Source: Apostichopus japonicus (Eukaryota > Echinodermata > Holothuroidea > Aspidochirotida > Stichopodidae). From it: DNA of 64,000 bases. The notes beneath the pieces are model-generated. The model was given only the letters and a program-made list of their open reading frames with translations, ran no database searches and was not told the DNA's origin. Shown here one piece after another: positions 27,810 through 40,900 of the stretch. The DNA lies in assembly GCF_037975245.1 (NCBI RefSeq), contig NC_092580.1:11251501-11315500 (forward strand), written 5' to 3'. The stretch's first letter is position 1; each line of letters opens with the position of its first letter. Both the position numbers and the translations under genes were made by a program.

Positions 27810-28860
27810 CTTGAGCGTAGTAATTTCTTGAAGTTGAACTTGTTGTTGTTTCTTGAACTTGAACTCTTGAAAAGCCTGAATAAAATTTCTGACGTTGAAC
27901 TTAAACTTGAACTTGTTGTGTCTGTAAACGTAAATTTTCTTTTTGAACTTAAACTTGACGGTTTTTTTCCAAATTTATTTCTTGAACTTGGACTTGGACT
28001 TGAAATTTCGAAAACGGTAAATTTATTTTCCGAACTTGGACTTGAACTTAAACTTGACGAAATTTCGAAAACAGTAAATTTATTTTCCGAACTTGAACTT
28101 GAACTTAAACTTGACGAAATTTTGAAAATGGTAAATTTGTTTTCCGAACTTGGAATTGAACTTAAACTTGACGAAATTTCGAAAACAGTAAATTTATTTT
28201 CCGAACTTGAACTTGAACTTAAACTTGACGGAATTTCGAGAGTGGTGAATTTATTTTCCGAACTTGGACTTGAACTTAAACTTGACGAAATTTCGAAAAC
28301 GGTAAATTTATTTTCCGAACTTGGACTTGAACTTAAACTTGACGAAATTTCGAAAACAGTAAATTTATTTTCCGAACTTGAACTTGAACTTAAACTTGAC
28401 GAAATTTCGAGAGTGGTGAATTCATTTTCCGAACTTGGACTTGAACTTAAACTTGGCGAAATTTCGAAAACGGTAAATTTATTTTCCGAACTTGGACTTG
28501 AACTTAAACTTGACGAAATTTCGAAAACGGTAACTTTGTTTTCCAAACTTGAACTTGAACTTAAACTTGACGAAATTTCGAGAGTGGTGAATTTATTTTC
28601 CAAACTTGAACTTGAACTTAAACTTGACGAAATTTCGAAAACGGTAAATTTATATTCTGAACTTGAACTTAAACTTGACAAATTTTCGGGAAAAGGTTAA
28701 TTTTTTTTCAAACTTGAACTTGATGAATTTTCGGAAACGGTCAATTTATTTAGGAACTTGGACTTGAACTTAAACTTGACGTTTTCTGAAACGGTAGAAG
28801 GCGTTTATTTACTTTCTGAACTTAAAGTTGGACTTGAACTTGAATTTACTTCTATAGAGT
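27810..28860. repeat. 57-bp minisatellite (AACTTGAACTT... family)
   Basis: The core at 28019-28680 has about 12 units of 57 bases, with diverged units on both sides. Each unit holds CTTGAACTTAAACTTGAC, the palindrome CGAAATTTCG and a TTATTTTCCGAACTTG block. Because 57 is a multiple of three the array is open on both strands (plus strand: LELKLDEISKTVNLFSE repeats). I treat those ORFs as by-products. It lies about 0.5 kb beyond the TMEM209 stop. Confidence 0.95.
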
Positions 28861-28910
28861 ACTAACAATCCTACAACTGTGCTAATGAGTTCCTGTAGCT
28901 TCTGAATTAT

Positions 28911-29625
28911 GTGTTACATATCATTACAAAATAGTAATGTTGTATACATATCATTACAAGGTAAAAACGTTGTATACATATTACAATGTAACAACGTTGT
29001 ATACATATCATTACAAAGTAACAACGTTGTATACATATCATTACAAAGTAATAACGTTTTATACATATCATTACAAAGGAATAACGTTGTATACATATCA
29101 TTACAATGTAACAACGTTGTATACATATCATTACAAAGTAATAATGTTGTATACATATCATTACAAAGTAACAACGTTGTATACATATCATTACAATGTA
29201 ACAACGTTGTATACATATCATTACGAAGTATTAACGTTGTATACATATCATTACGAAGTATTAACGTTGTATACATATCATTACAAAGTAATAACGTTGT
29301 TTACATATCATTACAAAGTAATAACGTTTTATACATATCATTACAAAGTATTAACGTTGTATACATATCATTACAAAGTTATAACGTATACATATCATTA
29401 CAATGTAACAACATTGTATACATATCATTACGAAGTATTTACGTTATATACATTTCATTACAAAGTAATAATGTTGTATACATATCATTACAAAGTAACA
29501 ATGTTGTATACATATCATTACAAAGTAACAACGTTGTATACATATCATTACAAAGTAATAACGTTGTATACATATCATTACGAAGTATTAACGTTGTATA
29601 CATATCATTACAAAGTAATAATGTT
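28911..29625. repeat. 30-bp minisatellite, about 24 units, highly palindromic
   Basis: The unit is GTTGTATACATATCATTACA plus AAGTAATAAC. Each unit contains the stem-loop ATTAC-AAA-GTAAT and the palindromes AACGTT (ACAACGTTGT in some units) and GTATAC. Units vary at a few positions. There are no unique spacers, so it is not CRISPR-like. The array is open in several frames because 30 is a multiple of three. Confidence 0.96.
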
Positions 29626-31716
29626 ACAAATAATAATAGGCAGCCGGTGAGATTGATTCATAACACCAATTAGCCTCACCAATTCTCCCTGAAAGTTTGG
29701 CAATCCTGAAGCTACTTCTAAGGGTTAGGCCTAACACGGGCAATATAAATAACAGTTAACAGCTTGTTACGGGGCTAGTTCACTGTTGACTTTAAGAATT
29801 ATTGTAAATAAGTAACGAATAATACACATTTTGTTTGTTATCTCTCTCTTCCTTCTTTATGCAATGTGTCTTTTTTCTTTAAGCAAAATATCGGCTCTGT
29901 GTTTCAATTCATGCAATTTACAAGAGTGAAGAAAAAAATAAATTTGGCAGGATGTCATCTTGCTATATATACACAGATGAATAAATTACATTAGTTGCAT
30001 ATCGTCTTCTTGGAATACATATACTCGTAACCCAAAACATGCATGATAAGGATTGACAATTAATTACTAATAATTAATTAATTAATTAACAAAGTTGAAG
30101 GCACACTTATTCGTTCTCAAATAGCAACAAGTGAAAAGGAAGACGAGCATTTTCACTGGACAGCCAGCTTAGCTTTACTAAAGTAGAAGTTAAAGAACGT
30201 ATTTCTATTGGCAAGATCGGCCGCACTGCAGAATATTTTACACTATGTTCCAATATTTCAGCACCTTTTTTGAATTTTCAATTTACAAGTTCGATTTCAG
30301 TATTTTTCACACCAATACTAGATTAGGGATGCTTGTTTGGTAATTGCACAAATAACCAGTAACCAATTATGACCAAATAAGCCTAGGGGTCAGGTCACTT
30401 AACTTTTAAGTAACAATTAAACAGTTCAACAATTTCATACATCACCCCCCTCCTCCCCCTCCCTTCCTTTTAGAAATTACCTTGTGTTAGCTTAAAGGGA
30501 TATTCTGGATTGCTTAATAACACTCCTGGAAATTTTCTGGTTGCATTTACCAGCAGGAAATAATTTATGTGGTCCATATGGTATAGCACAAAGGGCCAGA
30601 TTACTCTACAACAATACAGCGATGTATAGCAAGTTTTGGAACCATACCCCATTTTCAGAATTTTACCAAAAACCCCATAATATTCACAAACCTCAAAACT
30701 GCTATTCTTATTCCCTGTAGTCTAAAAGAGGTAGTACTTAAAGGAGCTTCGATTGCTCTTTAATGGTGTCACTTTTTTTAGTGTACTTCCTCTTTAACAT
30801 GATCTTTGAAGAAATAGCAACACCCCTGAAAGCTTCTTTAAATTGACCACCATTTAGTAGTAATAAATCATCAATTTTCCCCCTCTTATATCACTCTCTT
30901 TCACCACCAACAACAATCCATGCAACACCACTACTGGTGCCTTTTCAAGGCAAATCTTTGCATGGAGTAAATTAGGACTTACAAATTTCAACCTTTCTTT
31001 TGTCTGTCATGAAAGTTCATGATGATTTTGCCATCATAAGTACACATGTCACTGATGTCGTACCAATGTTAACTGTGACTCCTTCCCTGCCCAACCATTT
31101 ATAGTAAGTATAGCACTTGGACAATTAAGTAACAAATTGCAGCCATCATATGCTATGGTGACATTACCAACTGTTTTAGTTTCTTACAATAAATAAACCT
31201 TTTTTGACAATTGGAGGGTCATAATTAAATGTTAAAATTTAAGAAAATAAATAAAATTTAAAAGATTGCTACATTCACTGAGGCCTTTAAAATAGTCGCA
31301 ACAGTTAATACCGATAGGAGAATCACACACATCGAAGTAGTTTCTAGGCCCGGGAGTAACTGATGGCGGGATGGCTTTGAGAGCAACCGTCCTAACTACA
31401 CTCGTATCCGTCAATATCAATTCTCATCAGAATCATGCAAGTGGTGTTAACAAATGTTCTTCGTCTTGTGGGCACAATTAAACCAGTTGTCAAACTTTGA
31501 CAGTTCTCGACAATGATCACAAGTTCAGCCCATATTCTCATTTCGGACGACCTGCTCGCGACATTTACAAAACCAAGCTTGTATGACACAGTTTCAGCGC
31601 GAACGTCTCCAGGGACAGAGTGCGAACGCAAGGTTTCTCGAACGCACAGGGACTCTTTCATCTTCGCAATCCTTCGCTGCCTACGGAAGAAGTTCACTCG
31701 AAGCGTAAAACTCGAG
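29626..31716. other. Intergenic region between convergent 3' ends
   Basis: No gene recognised. It must include the 3' UTR of the minus-strand gene below 31717. There is an AATTAATTAATTAATTAAC run near 30069 and the second copy of a dispersed repeat at 30386. Confidence 0.5.
30386..30550 (+). repeat. Dispersed repeat, copy B
   Basis: The counterpart of 25953-26100. It continues past TTAAAGGGATATTC into sequence that partly matches the start of the MITE (GATTGCTTAATA, CTGGAAATTT). So the copied unit included the MITE end, or both copies derive from one larger element. The opposite MITE end was not found here. Confidence 0.8.
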
Positions 31717-31907
31717 CTATCTGGACTTGTTGAATGGCCGCAGCGACTCGGAAAACGAATCGAGAAGAGACGAATGAAGCAAGCAATCCCAGTCGGGGGA
31801 CTCTCCCTCTTTCCTCTTCATCAGCAGGAATTCAGTTCTTAACTTGAGTTTACTGAGCCACATGAAACCTTCTCTGCAGTCTTCTCGGAATCTCGTCCGG
31901 AATAGAC
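31717..31907 (-). CDS. ARM/con80 gene, terminal exon
   Basis: Acceptor CATCTTCGCAG (minus strand); two bases complete the Ser codon started in the previous exon. Encodes [20 protein letters not shown], then [20 protein letters not shown] and LRPFNKSR, with TAG at 31719-31717. Similar in position to the last helix of con80. Confidence 0.75.
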
Positions 31908-34900
31908 CTGCGAAGATGAGGAAGGGAAAGCATTAAGCACCACTTTGTAGGTTGTATTGAACTACAAATAAAAAATGACAACAACTTTGTAACCACCCAC
32001 TTTTTAAAGGCCATCGGTATTAGTCACAGATTTAAGCAAACTTTTGACAAGTCCATTATATTCCAGACTTTTCAAAAGGGGGCCTAGTGACATCAATGAC
32101 CCCGGGATCTGACCTGGTTTCAAAGCCACTGGCCTATTGCTCCCTGATTTTGTACATGAAAATGATTCTGTACACTCCTGAATCACACTGCAATGTACTA
32201 GAATCATATGGCCTACTGTAGTACACGGGCGGTCCTCAAAATTTGGGCTATCTAGTGGCTCTCGAATGCCGGTAACTACCTCAATAGCAAGTTGCAAAAT
32301 TCAAGGCCTGCTACAGCCCAACATTCTCAGCCAAAACATATCATTAGAGGCCCACGACCCAATCTGCTATCAAACCTAGTAAGTAAAATGGTATTCCAGC
32401 AGACTAAACTTATAAGTATTGTTGATAATGACAGTTTGATCAATCACGACGACAACTTCAACTCCCAAAAGGCCAAGTCGATGAGAGCCACTGGGACGAC
32501 ATACCCAATCACACAAAGGCTGTATATGTGGTGCGACAAGTTACTTCCTTAAACATCTGTTAGTTGCACATTGCTGTCGTTTTGATTTATTTGTAGATCA
32601 TTTTGAAAACTTTGGATGCACTTTGCTTAGGATGTTCTTTACGCAAATTGTCGAAGAGGATGGTACTCTAATTGCACAGAGTAAGTATAGATCTGTAACA
32701 AACTATGCCGGAGCTACAATATAGGGCATCATTTACCCCACCATTTCTTTTGATTCTGCATAAAAGTTTACTCTTGATATTTTGGCCAAAAAAATTCCCC
32801 CCGTTTTCTTTTTTAATGGCAGTTTGAAGACATTGTCGTTTTAAATATTCTGTAAAATGATGATTGCAATAGGGACAACTGACTCATGGCCAAATGGAGG
32901 AGGAATGGTACTGATTTCTCCCAACAATTTTTACATTTTTAAAGTCAGTCTTTGGTATACAGAATCTTTATTACTGACTAAATTAATAAACCTGAAAACT
33001 TCCACACAAAATGTGAAAGCTCAATCAGGGTTGGATCCATGATTTTATAAAAGAGCGGGTGTTGTGGCACTGGGGCTGTAGAAGCCCTCTCTCCGTGTGG
33101 GGGGGGTGCTTGGCGGGTGTCTGGGAGGATTCTCCCCCAAGAATTATTTTTATGTCAAATAGTGCATTCTGAGGGATACTTATGAGAACACAAAGTTTTA
33201 TGGGAGGTTAAACCCGCCCCCCCCGCCCCCTCCCCTGAATCCACACCTGTAAATTATTTCATTAACACTTACTTGGATTTTTATTTTTCATGATGTCTTT
33301 CCCATATCTCCTGATGAGAACTTGAACAAGTTCAATGACCGCATTCAGTACGTTTTTGTCCTTTACTTGGAACAACCGATCCACGATCGGCAGAACTCGG
33401 ACTGTCAATCTCAACGTCCATCTTGCTCTGTAAATAAAAAAAACAAAGAGAGCTGCAAATAGATTGTTTGTGGATCCAAGACTACATGAGAACACATCGG
33501 TAAACAAGTACAGAATGCCAGTGTGTTGAAGCCTTTTCATGTTAATAAAAGAAAACAATTCACAAACTATACCTAAAATCTGTCCCTGATAAATTAACTC
33601 ATTCATGTAGGTGGTTCGATCTGTTGAATAGTTTTGCATTTGATAAATATTATCAAATGATCAGAGTGAATCTGTATTCACTTGAATTTGTATTCACTTG
33701 AATTTGTATTCAGTTTCCCATAATTACAATGAACTACCATGTATGTTGTAAAATCAGGGATACAAGGTTTTATCATAATCTACTTCAACAAAGCACAATA
33801 TTCACATTGAAATCACCAACATACAAACAAGTGTGCATAGCAATAATAAATATTAACATTGATCGAAACATAAAAGTGACATCATTTACTAACATTCAAC
33901 AGGAAACATACAACAAATATGGTAAGAAAACAGCTGCTACATACCCATAGGACTTTTCATGACAAAATGTAAAGGAAATTAATAAATAGAATTTAGATTA
34001 TGATAAAAGTCATGTGCAACATACCCTGTCATGCATCCACCCGACGTTAGTCGACAATCTTTTCTTAAATTTGGGTTATATATATAGGAAATCAAGGAAA
34101 ACCTGGAGCATTTATTCACTATAATTTAAAAAAATAAAACTAATTAGGGCGCAGTGCAGGGTAAAACTCCTTACTTTGTTATTACACTAATTGCTAATTC
34201 CCAATAGATTCACAAAATTGTTCTGTCAAGATCAAAAAGAGGACATGAAATTGGGACATGTGGTACGCCTTTGCTAATTACTCATCTGTGCCAGTATGTC
34301 AGCCCCGCCCAGGCAACATAATCATCTATGTATTCATTCCATAGATTGCCCAGTAATGCTGTATGGAATGCCAATTACGACTTAAATCAGACGTTTAACC
34401 GTGCATCGCTACTATGTCTAATATGTTTAAGCTCAAGCAGAGTAATAATCTATTGATTCACTCTATAAATTCTCCAGATCATTGTATGAAGAGTAACGCT
34501 GTATGGAATGCCGATTACGACTTATATCAGACGTTTAACCCTCCATCGCTACTATGTCTATTATGTTTAAGCTCAAACAGAGTAATAATCTATTGATTCA
34601 CTCCATCAATTCTCCAGATCATTGTATGTAGACATTCCGTCATATGGGAGGCCGTTTGTGACATAAATTGGATACTTACTCGTCCGATGCTAGTAAGTTC
34701 AGTATGCTGGCCCAGGCGGGGTAGTCGTCTTCTAAATTCTCCAGGTCGTAGAGTAACGCTGACCTTCTGCTCTCCTCCTTCCTCACCTCGGGAACGATCG
34801 AGTACGGCGAGGCCAGCCTCTGAGTCAGATGGTTGAATGTGTCTAATGCCTCGACGTATTTACCGTTCACCCACAGGGTACAGACTTCGTAAGTGGCCTG

Positions 34901-37900
34901 AATCAAAACAAAGGAAGACGAAATGAAGACGGACGCTGGATTTTCGAACCTTCGGGCTTGATTTAGCACTGACATATATGCTGGAGCCACGTTGTGAAGG
35001 GAATGGGTAGGTGGGCAGAGAGTAGACCGGCGTATAAGAAAGCTCCCCGCATCACTTCTGAGGTTTAACTTGCCCGTTTCCCCTGTCTGCCCGTCACACC
35101 ACCCTATTTTCATGGCCCATGTGAAATTTAAATTTGAACGACGATGAGGTCTTGGAAGGTTTAGAAATGAACTCTTAGAGGAATAATGGTCGTCACCCTG
35201 TGAACTTCTTTACAGACTGGGGAATATGGAGGGATAACAATCTGAAATTTACTGATCAACTGGTATCAATTTTAAAAATTTACCATCATCTTTCTACATT
35301 TTCACATATTACCTGCTACCAATCTTCTAGTAGAGTTGTTACACACTCTGTTCACTTCTGATAATTATTCTTTTCTTTTTTTTTTCTTTTTTCATAAGTT
35401 TAAATTTAATTTACCAATTCACTCGGAGAAGTGGAAATCCTCCAGAAAAGCTTATCAATGCTACTGTACAGAACCAGATGTTTCGATGCCCCTTCACCCC
35501 CTTTCCCCTTCCCCCTCCCCTTCCTCTCCCCTCCAATCTGACACCAAAGTTGATGGCCAGACAGAATGTCTGGAGCCACGAGCCATAACAATTGTAACCT
35601 GCTGCAAGAATGCAAAAGCAATTCACTTCATAGGATTATTAGTCATGCTTCGAGATATCGTTATTTTTGTCCTTGAGCGATCAAGCTTTGTTTAAGAAGC
35701 CGCTACACTTACGCTACCCTCACGGAACAGGTGGCAGGAAGCCATCCAACAGCCTTGCTTCCCGGTAACTTCCTACTAAGAAGCATTCTACTGAGATTAA
35801 TGCCACAGCAAGACCTGTTACATATATATATGTATATTCTAATAATGCAGATTATGTTTCATACTGCAAACTGTTTTCCCAGGTGGCTAATAATAATCAC
35901 TTGTAGCTTACTCAAGAATATCATACCAACATGTTGCTTATATTGCAGAAGGATTAGTTTAGAATGTAGGACAACTTAACAAAATTTTGCAGATGGCGGT
36001 AAAACGCTTGATGAAATTTGCACATCCCCCATCGACCATAATTTGAATTTCTAGCCTAGAATGCTTCACCGTCATGACGGTATATCATGACCTCCTTTAG
36101 TATCGAGTTAATGAGAGTGTCATGTGCATTGTCCCTCCTCGGAGAACAGAGCTGCTTTAATATGGTTGCTGTGGATCGGGGTTTTAAAAACAACCACATC
36201 CCCGATACCGAAAGAGAGGAAAATGTGACTAAGGAGTACCGGTCACACTTCATCCTGGTTGGGTAACGATCACGACAGGTGTTGGTATGACTAGTTACAT
36301 CATGCTTATAAACCGTACGTGACTGGAAAAGCTAATTCAAATCCATCTGTCCGCCGAAATAATGATCTATGGCAAGCTTAGAAGGTTACTTGGGGACTTG
36401 ATTCAGGTTTTCAAGATTGTGTATGCTTTTGACAATTTATCCTTTACCGACTTTTTCATGTTTGCTGATAGCAGTTGTACCAGAGGTCATTGTCTTAAAC
36501 TCCAAAAGTCACAAAGTAGGATTAATATTCGGCATAACTTTTTTTCTAACAGGGTTGTGAATGAGTGGAATGGTTTGCCTGAGAAAGTTGTACTTGCAAG
36601 TTGTGTCGATGGGTTTAAGAATGCTTTGGACAAGCACTTTAGCACTGTAATTGGGTCTCAGTGTTTGTGTCTTCAGTTTTTTTTTCTCTCTCCTATAGGG
36701 TCCTTGATGGGGACTTGAGTGTGCCTCCTGATCCTTTTTTTCTACTAAACTGGACTAAACTAAGCAACTATCATGCGATTTCCAACATGAGGAGGCAAAA
36801 TGATGCAATTAATCCATGAAGTGTACCACTCCTTTCTCCTACAGTACTCGATCAATTTAATTTTTTAATTTAATTTGGTTTCGGACAGATCTTGCATAAA
36901 TTATCCCGTCTATAAATTTTTTTTATTTTTTTTTTATTTTTTTTTTTATTTTTATTTTTTTATTTTTTTATTTTTTTATTTTATTTTTTTTTTTTTTTTT
37001 TTTTTTTATTTAAAAAAAAAAAAAAAAAAAAATCCCGTCTATAAATTTGATATTGAATATTCATAACAACGCAGCTCTTGAAAGTTTTTGTTATTATTCA
37101 AAAAGATTCAAACAACTGATCTTCCTATGTAGAAGTAACCTAACCTCCTTTTTTTCATAATCTCCCCTTTTTTTTGGGGGGGGGGGTGTGGGAGGAAATG
37201 TCTATTAACAGTTTCATTACATTTCAGGATATCCATAGCTTATAGAATCTTTATTTATACTACTGTCATTTTTGTCTTCTCCCAGCCATATCATTTCCCA
37301 GGATTTTTCCCTTCTTAGGTCTTATAAAACCACAAAAGTGATTTCTGACAGGAAAAAGGATACAAGTGTTAATACTTAAGGGAATAAGAAACGTAATCCT
37401 AGTGATTATAACATTGTTGATATGTCATGGTCCTACAAAATTGAATATTTGTCTTTGTTGAATTTCGAGGGTAGTATCTATTCCCTTTTCGAAAGGGACC
37501 CAATGATACCTTGTGACTTGACCCGCCTGATCATATGGTTTTAATAGAGTCTTGATTAAAGGGGGGAGGGGGGACTGGGGTCCAGAGTGGATCCCCTGAC
37601 TGGGGTCGAGAGTGGATCCCCTGCTTTGGTTTTTGTGCCCAGGCTCTATCTTGGGTGAATTTTCTTAAAGGAGTAACTACTTTGAAGTTTTACAGTTATC
37701 ACCTTGGAATGCTCCATTTAAAAAAAAAAAATACGGACAACGTCACCTACTTCTAAACAATGTTCGGGCAGGCACTCGAGAAACCGTCAATAACGCGTTA
37801 AAAAAAACCATCACAAAAAAAAGTAACCATAATAATGATCATAAGATTAAAAAAATAAATAAAAAAGTCACAAAAATAAAAATGTCACAAATATTACACC

Positions 37901-40900
37901 TCTCTTCACATGAATTTAAAATCTGTTCGGTTAACATTTTATAAATTATAACAAAAGTTAAGTCTTCCTTTGTTCGACTCACAAACATCAAGTTAGTAAC
38001 CACTTGTAACTCTCATTGTGGAAGCCCATTAGTAAATTCCTTCTACTGTATCAATGTCACAGCCGCTGGTATAACGTGCATATTCTATAACACTTGGCCT
38101 AACCTCTAACGATCAACCAAGCTGACTTATTTAATTTAGTCTGTTTGTAAGTTGTTGATGAGAAACAGCATTTTCAGTACTTTACAAAAATGGAGGAAAC
38201 ATTTTCAAAGCACATCTGTAATTTTTTTTTTCTCATTTTTTTTTTATTGAGTTATGTACGTTTTTTGGAGTTTTCAAATCACTAAAATGAGAGTAGAATG
38301 CTGAAATTTTTCACCCCCTTCCCCCCTGATTGGGTTACTTTCCCCAGACGACTTCGAACCCCCCTGACGACTTGGCCATGATTGCTGGCATGAATACTGC
38401 TTCTAATCCTAATGTTTCTACCCCTCTCCTTTATTTGTTCTCCACAACGTTTTTTCTTCTTCTTCTTTTTTTCACGTTACTGATCTCTTAGATGAGCGTC
38501 TGTTAACCTCTTCCACTACTCGAACTACTTGGCAATCCAAAATACCTTTTACACCCGGCCTCCTTTAACCAGTTATTGATGACCTTTACTCTTGAGGGAA
38601 ATTTTACTGTTCATGCCTATAGCTTCACAATTCACTGGGGTCATGCCTCGCACCCCCGAGGGGTGCGTTCATCCTGGGGTTGAGAGACCCTGTCGTAGAC
38701 AAAAGCACCTGCACTCCTCCCTTGTGAACACCAACTTATGAATCATTATTTTTTATTTATTTATAATTATACATTATCATCATGTTATTAAGATGCTATA
38801 CTTGCATAATGTACGAAATCCACAGAATTTACTGACCGTCTCTACTGGGATCGTGTAAAGGAGGCTTTTCATTGTCAAGGATTATTTTCACCGATCAATT
38901 ATGACTGGTCTCTTCTGACTAAAGGGAAGATGCTTATTACACATACCTAATAAAGAACCGTCCAAACTTGTTTGAGTCAGTGGAAAGTTAATTAGGTCTA
39001 TACATGTTTCTACCTTTTTTGCAGGAAGAATACATGGTCAGGGCAGGGTCCCTGCATTAAGTTTAGCTTTGCAAATAAAACACGCAGTGACATTTTTGAC
39101 AGGCAGGATATGATGTTGGAAGCCTTGCAGGCCAAATGGATTGTTTCTAAAATTCTCACTGGTCTGTCTGCAATGACTTCCCTTCTTCGTTCTTACAAGG
39201 TGACCCCTCGACGGAAAAGAAAAGGGTTATTTTTAGCCGCCATTTCAGTTTCGGTGCATCACTGACCAATTAATTTGTCAAAGGAACTGAGCTTTAACCT
39301 TTAAAGATCCTGCAAGGATCAAAAACGTCAGGACCTCTTGATTTTTTTATGTCCATGTCTACCAAAACAACTTTGTTGTTGTAGATATTATAGCAGTTTG
39401 TTAAATGCCTTTTTTCTCTTTAATTTGTAATGCACAGATTGATTAAATTATTTTAACGTTTAAAAAGTTAAAAAAAAAATTCCAACGAGCAAACCCTGTC
39501 ATGGAGAAATGAGACTTATACTGGTCTGCTAAACTCTAAGGAGATTCTTTTCAAATTAGCATACAGTTGTCAAGATTAGCTGTGCAATATATTCATCTGT
39601 TCTACTTTATATGAGGCTTATATCCAATAACACATGAAATCATCTATGGTTTGAATTTTCCTTAACAAAAATTGGACAAATAAATTACCATGAAATCTTT
39701 GAGTGACACCACGCATACCTTAACATTGTTAACTAACACTTACAACTTGAATGAAATTAAAGTACATATAAACAGATTTGAAGAATGCTTCTTCTCAACA
39801 GTCCTACAATTTCTTTATTTTGTCTGATGGTTTTAGTAGTAATTCTTGAAGAATTGCTGTCAATCCTGTGTTAATTGGAAGACGACACATCAATGTTTTT
39901 TTGGTAAACAAAAGTTGTTAAGACACAAAAACATTGATGGTTCATAATTGATGGCTCATAGCTACAGATAGCGGGATTAGATGCCCTTTTTTGGCCTTAG
40001 TTCATCGGTTCTTGATCATATTAAATCTCTTATAAAGTGATATCATACAAAAGCAAATGAATAGAGGTCATCTGATTTGAAAGGAGGAACAGAAATGTTG
40101 GTTAAAAAAAGAAGACTCCAACCAGTCAGTATAGCTGTTTTTATAACAGGGATGAGCCTGGGTAAAAAAATCACGGAACTTTGCAAAAATTGCGGTATAG
40201 GCTCCAGTTTACATATGCTACAGTGTGTTAGGATAATAGCTTTTGTCCCCCGTGGTAGAAAAAAATCACAGATATTCTGTGAATTTGCGGAAAAAAGCTC
40301 ATGTATAAATACCGAGGTCAATCGGTTCGAATACCATTCTGGCCAAAACTTTCTTTGATCTTTGGCAAATTGACTTTACTCAAAGTATACACTTATCCAA
40401 TATTTTTCTGAACCTGTAAGGTAGATGTCCTCTCAGGTACCTCTTCCTATGCAAACTCATTAGCCTTTATATTAATACTATATATGCTATTAAACCGCAA
40501 AATATTTTAAATGACAATTTTTTTTGGTGCTATGTAGATTTTTTGAGGGGTGGGAAGGATGCAAAAAGGGGAAATGTGAACTGATAATCTCACCTCGCCG
40601 CTATCTTCCTCCAAATATCTGGATGAGGTGTCCGATTTGTCTTTGGGGTTGATATTCAGGTTTGCAACATCCTCGTACAGGTGGCTGTAGGATCGACTCT
40701 TGTACGTGTTATTCACCAGGAGCACCACTCCCGAGTCGTTCGAGGATGCCGTGCCGCACTTGTGGACGACGCTGTTGCTGGCCTCGCTGCTGGACGGGGA
40801 TAGATGTCTCTTCTTGACCTTGGCGTACGTCGGCTCGCTCCCCTCGGTCTTCTTGGCGGGCTTCGACACCGTCGCGTAGAGGAGGTCCATCGGCGGCTCG

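Noticed and set aside
27795-28700. 301-codon plus-strand and 292-codon minus-strand ORFs
   Set aside because: Products of a 57-bp tandem array whose period is a multiple of three. Both strands are open, with no splice context or non-repeat domain.
28907-29673. Overlapping ORFs of 104 to 254 codons, and a superficially CRISPR-like array
   Set aside because: Direct 30-bp tandem repeats without unique spacers, in a eukaryotic locus. ORFs follow from the period being a multiple of three.
31392-31697. Minus-strand ORF of 101 codons below the ARM/con80 stop
   Set aside because: It lies in the probable 3' UTR in a different frame from the terminal exon. The spliced frame ends at TAG 31719-31717.
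33273-34897. Naming the minus-strand gene KATNB1
   Set aside because: The con80-like part fits katanin p80, but the upstream exons are ARM-like and acidic, with no WD40 repeats seen, so the symbol is not justified.
36056-36253. Minus-strand 65-codon ORF as a missing con80-upstream exon
   Set aside because: No convincing splice sites in the right phase and no similarity to the expected helix.
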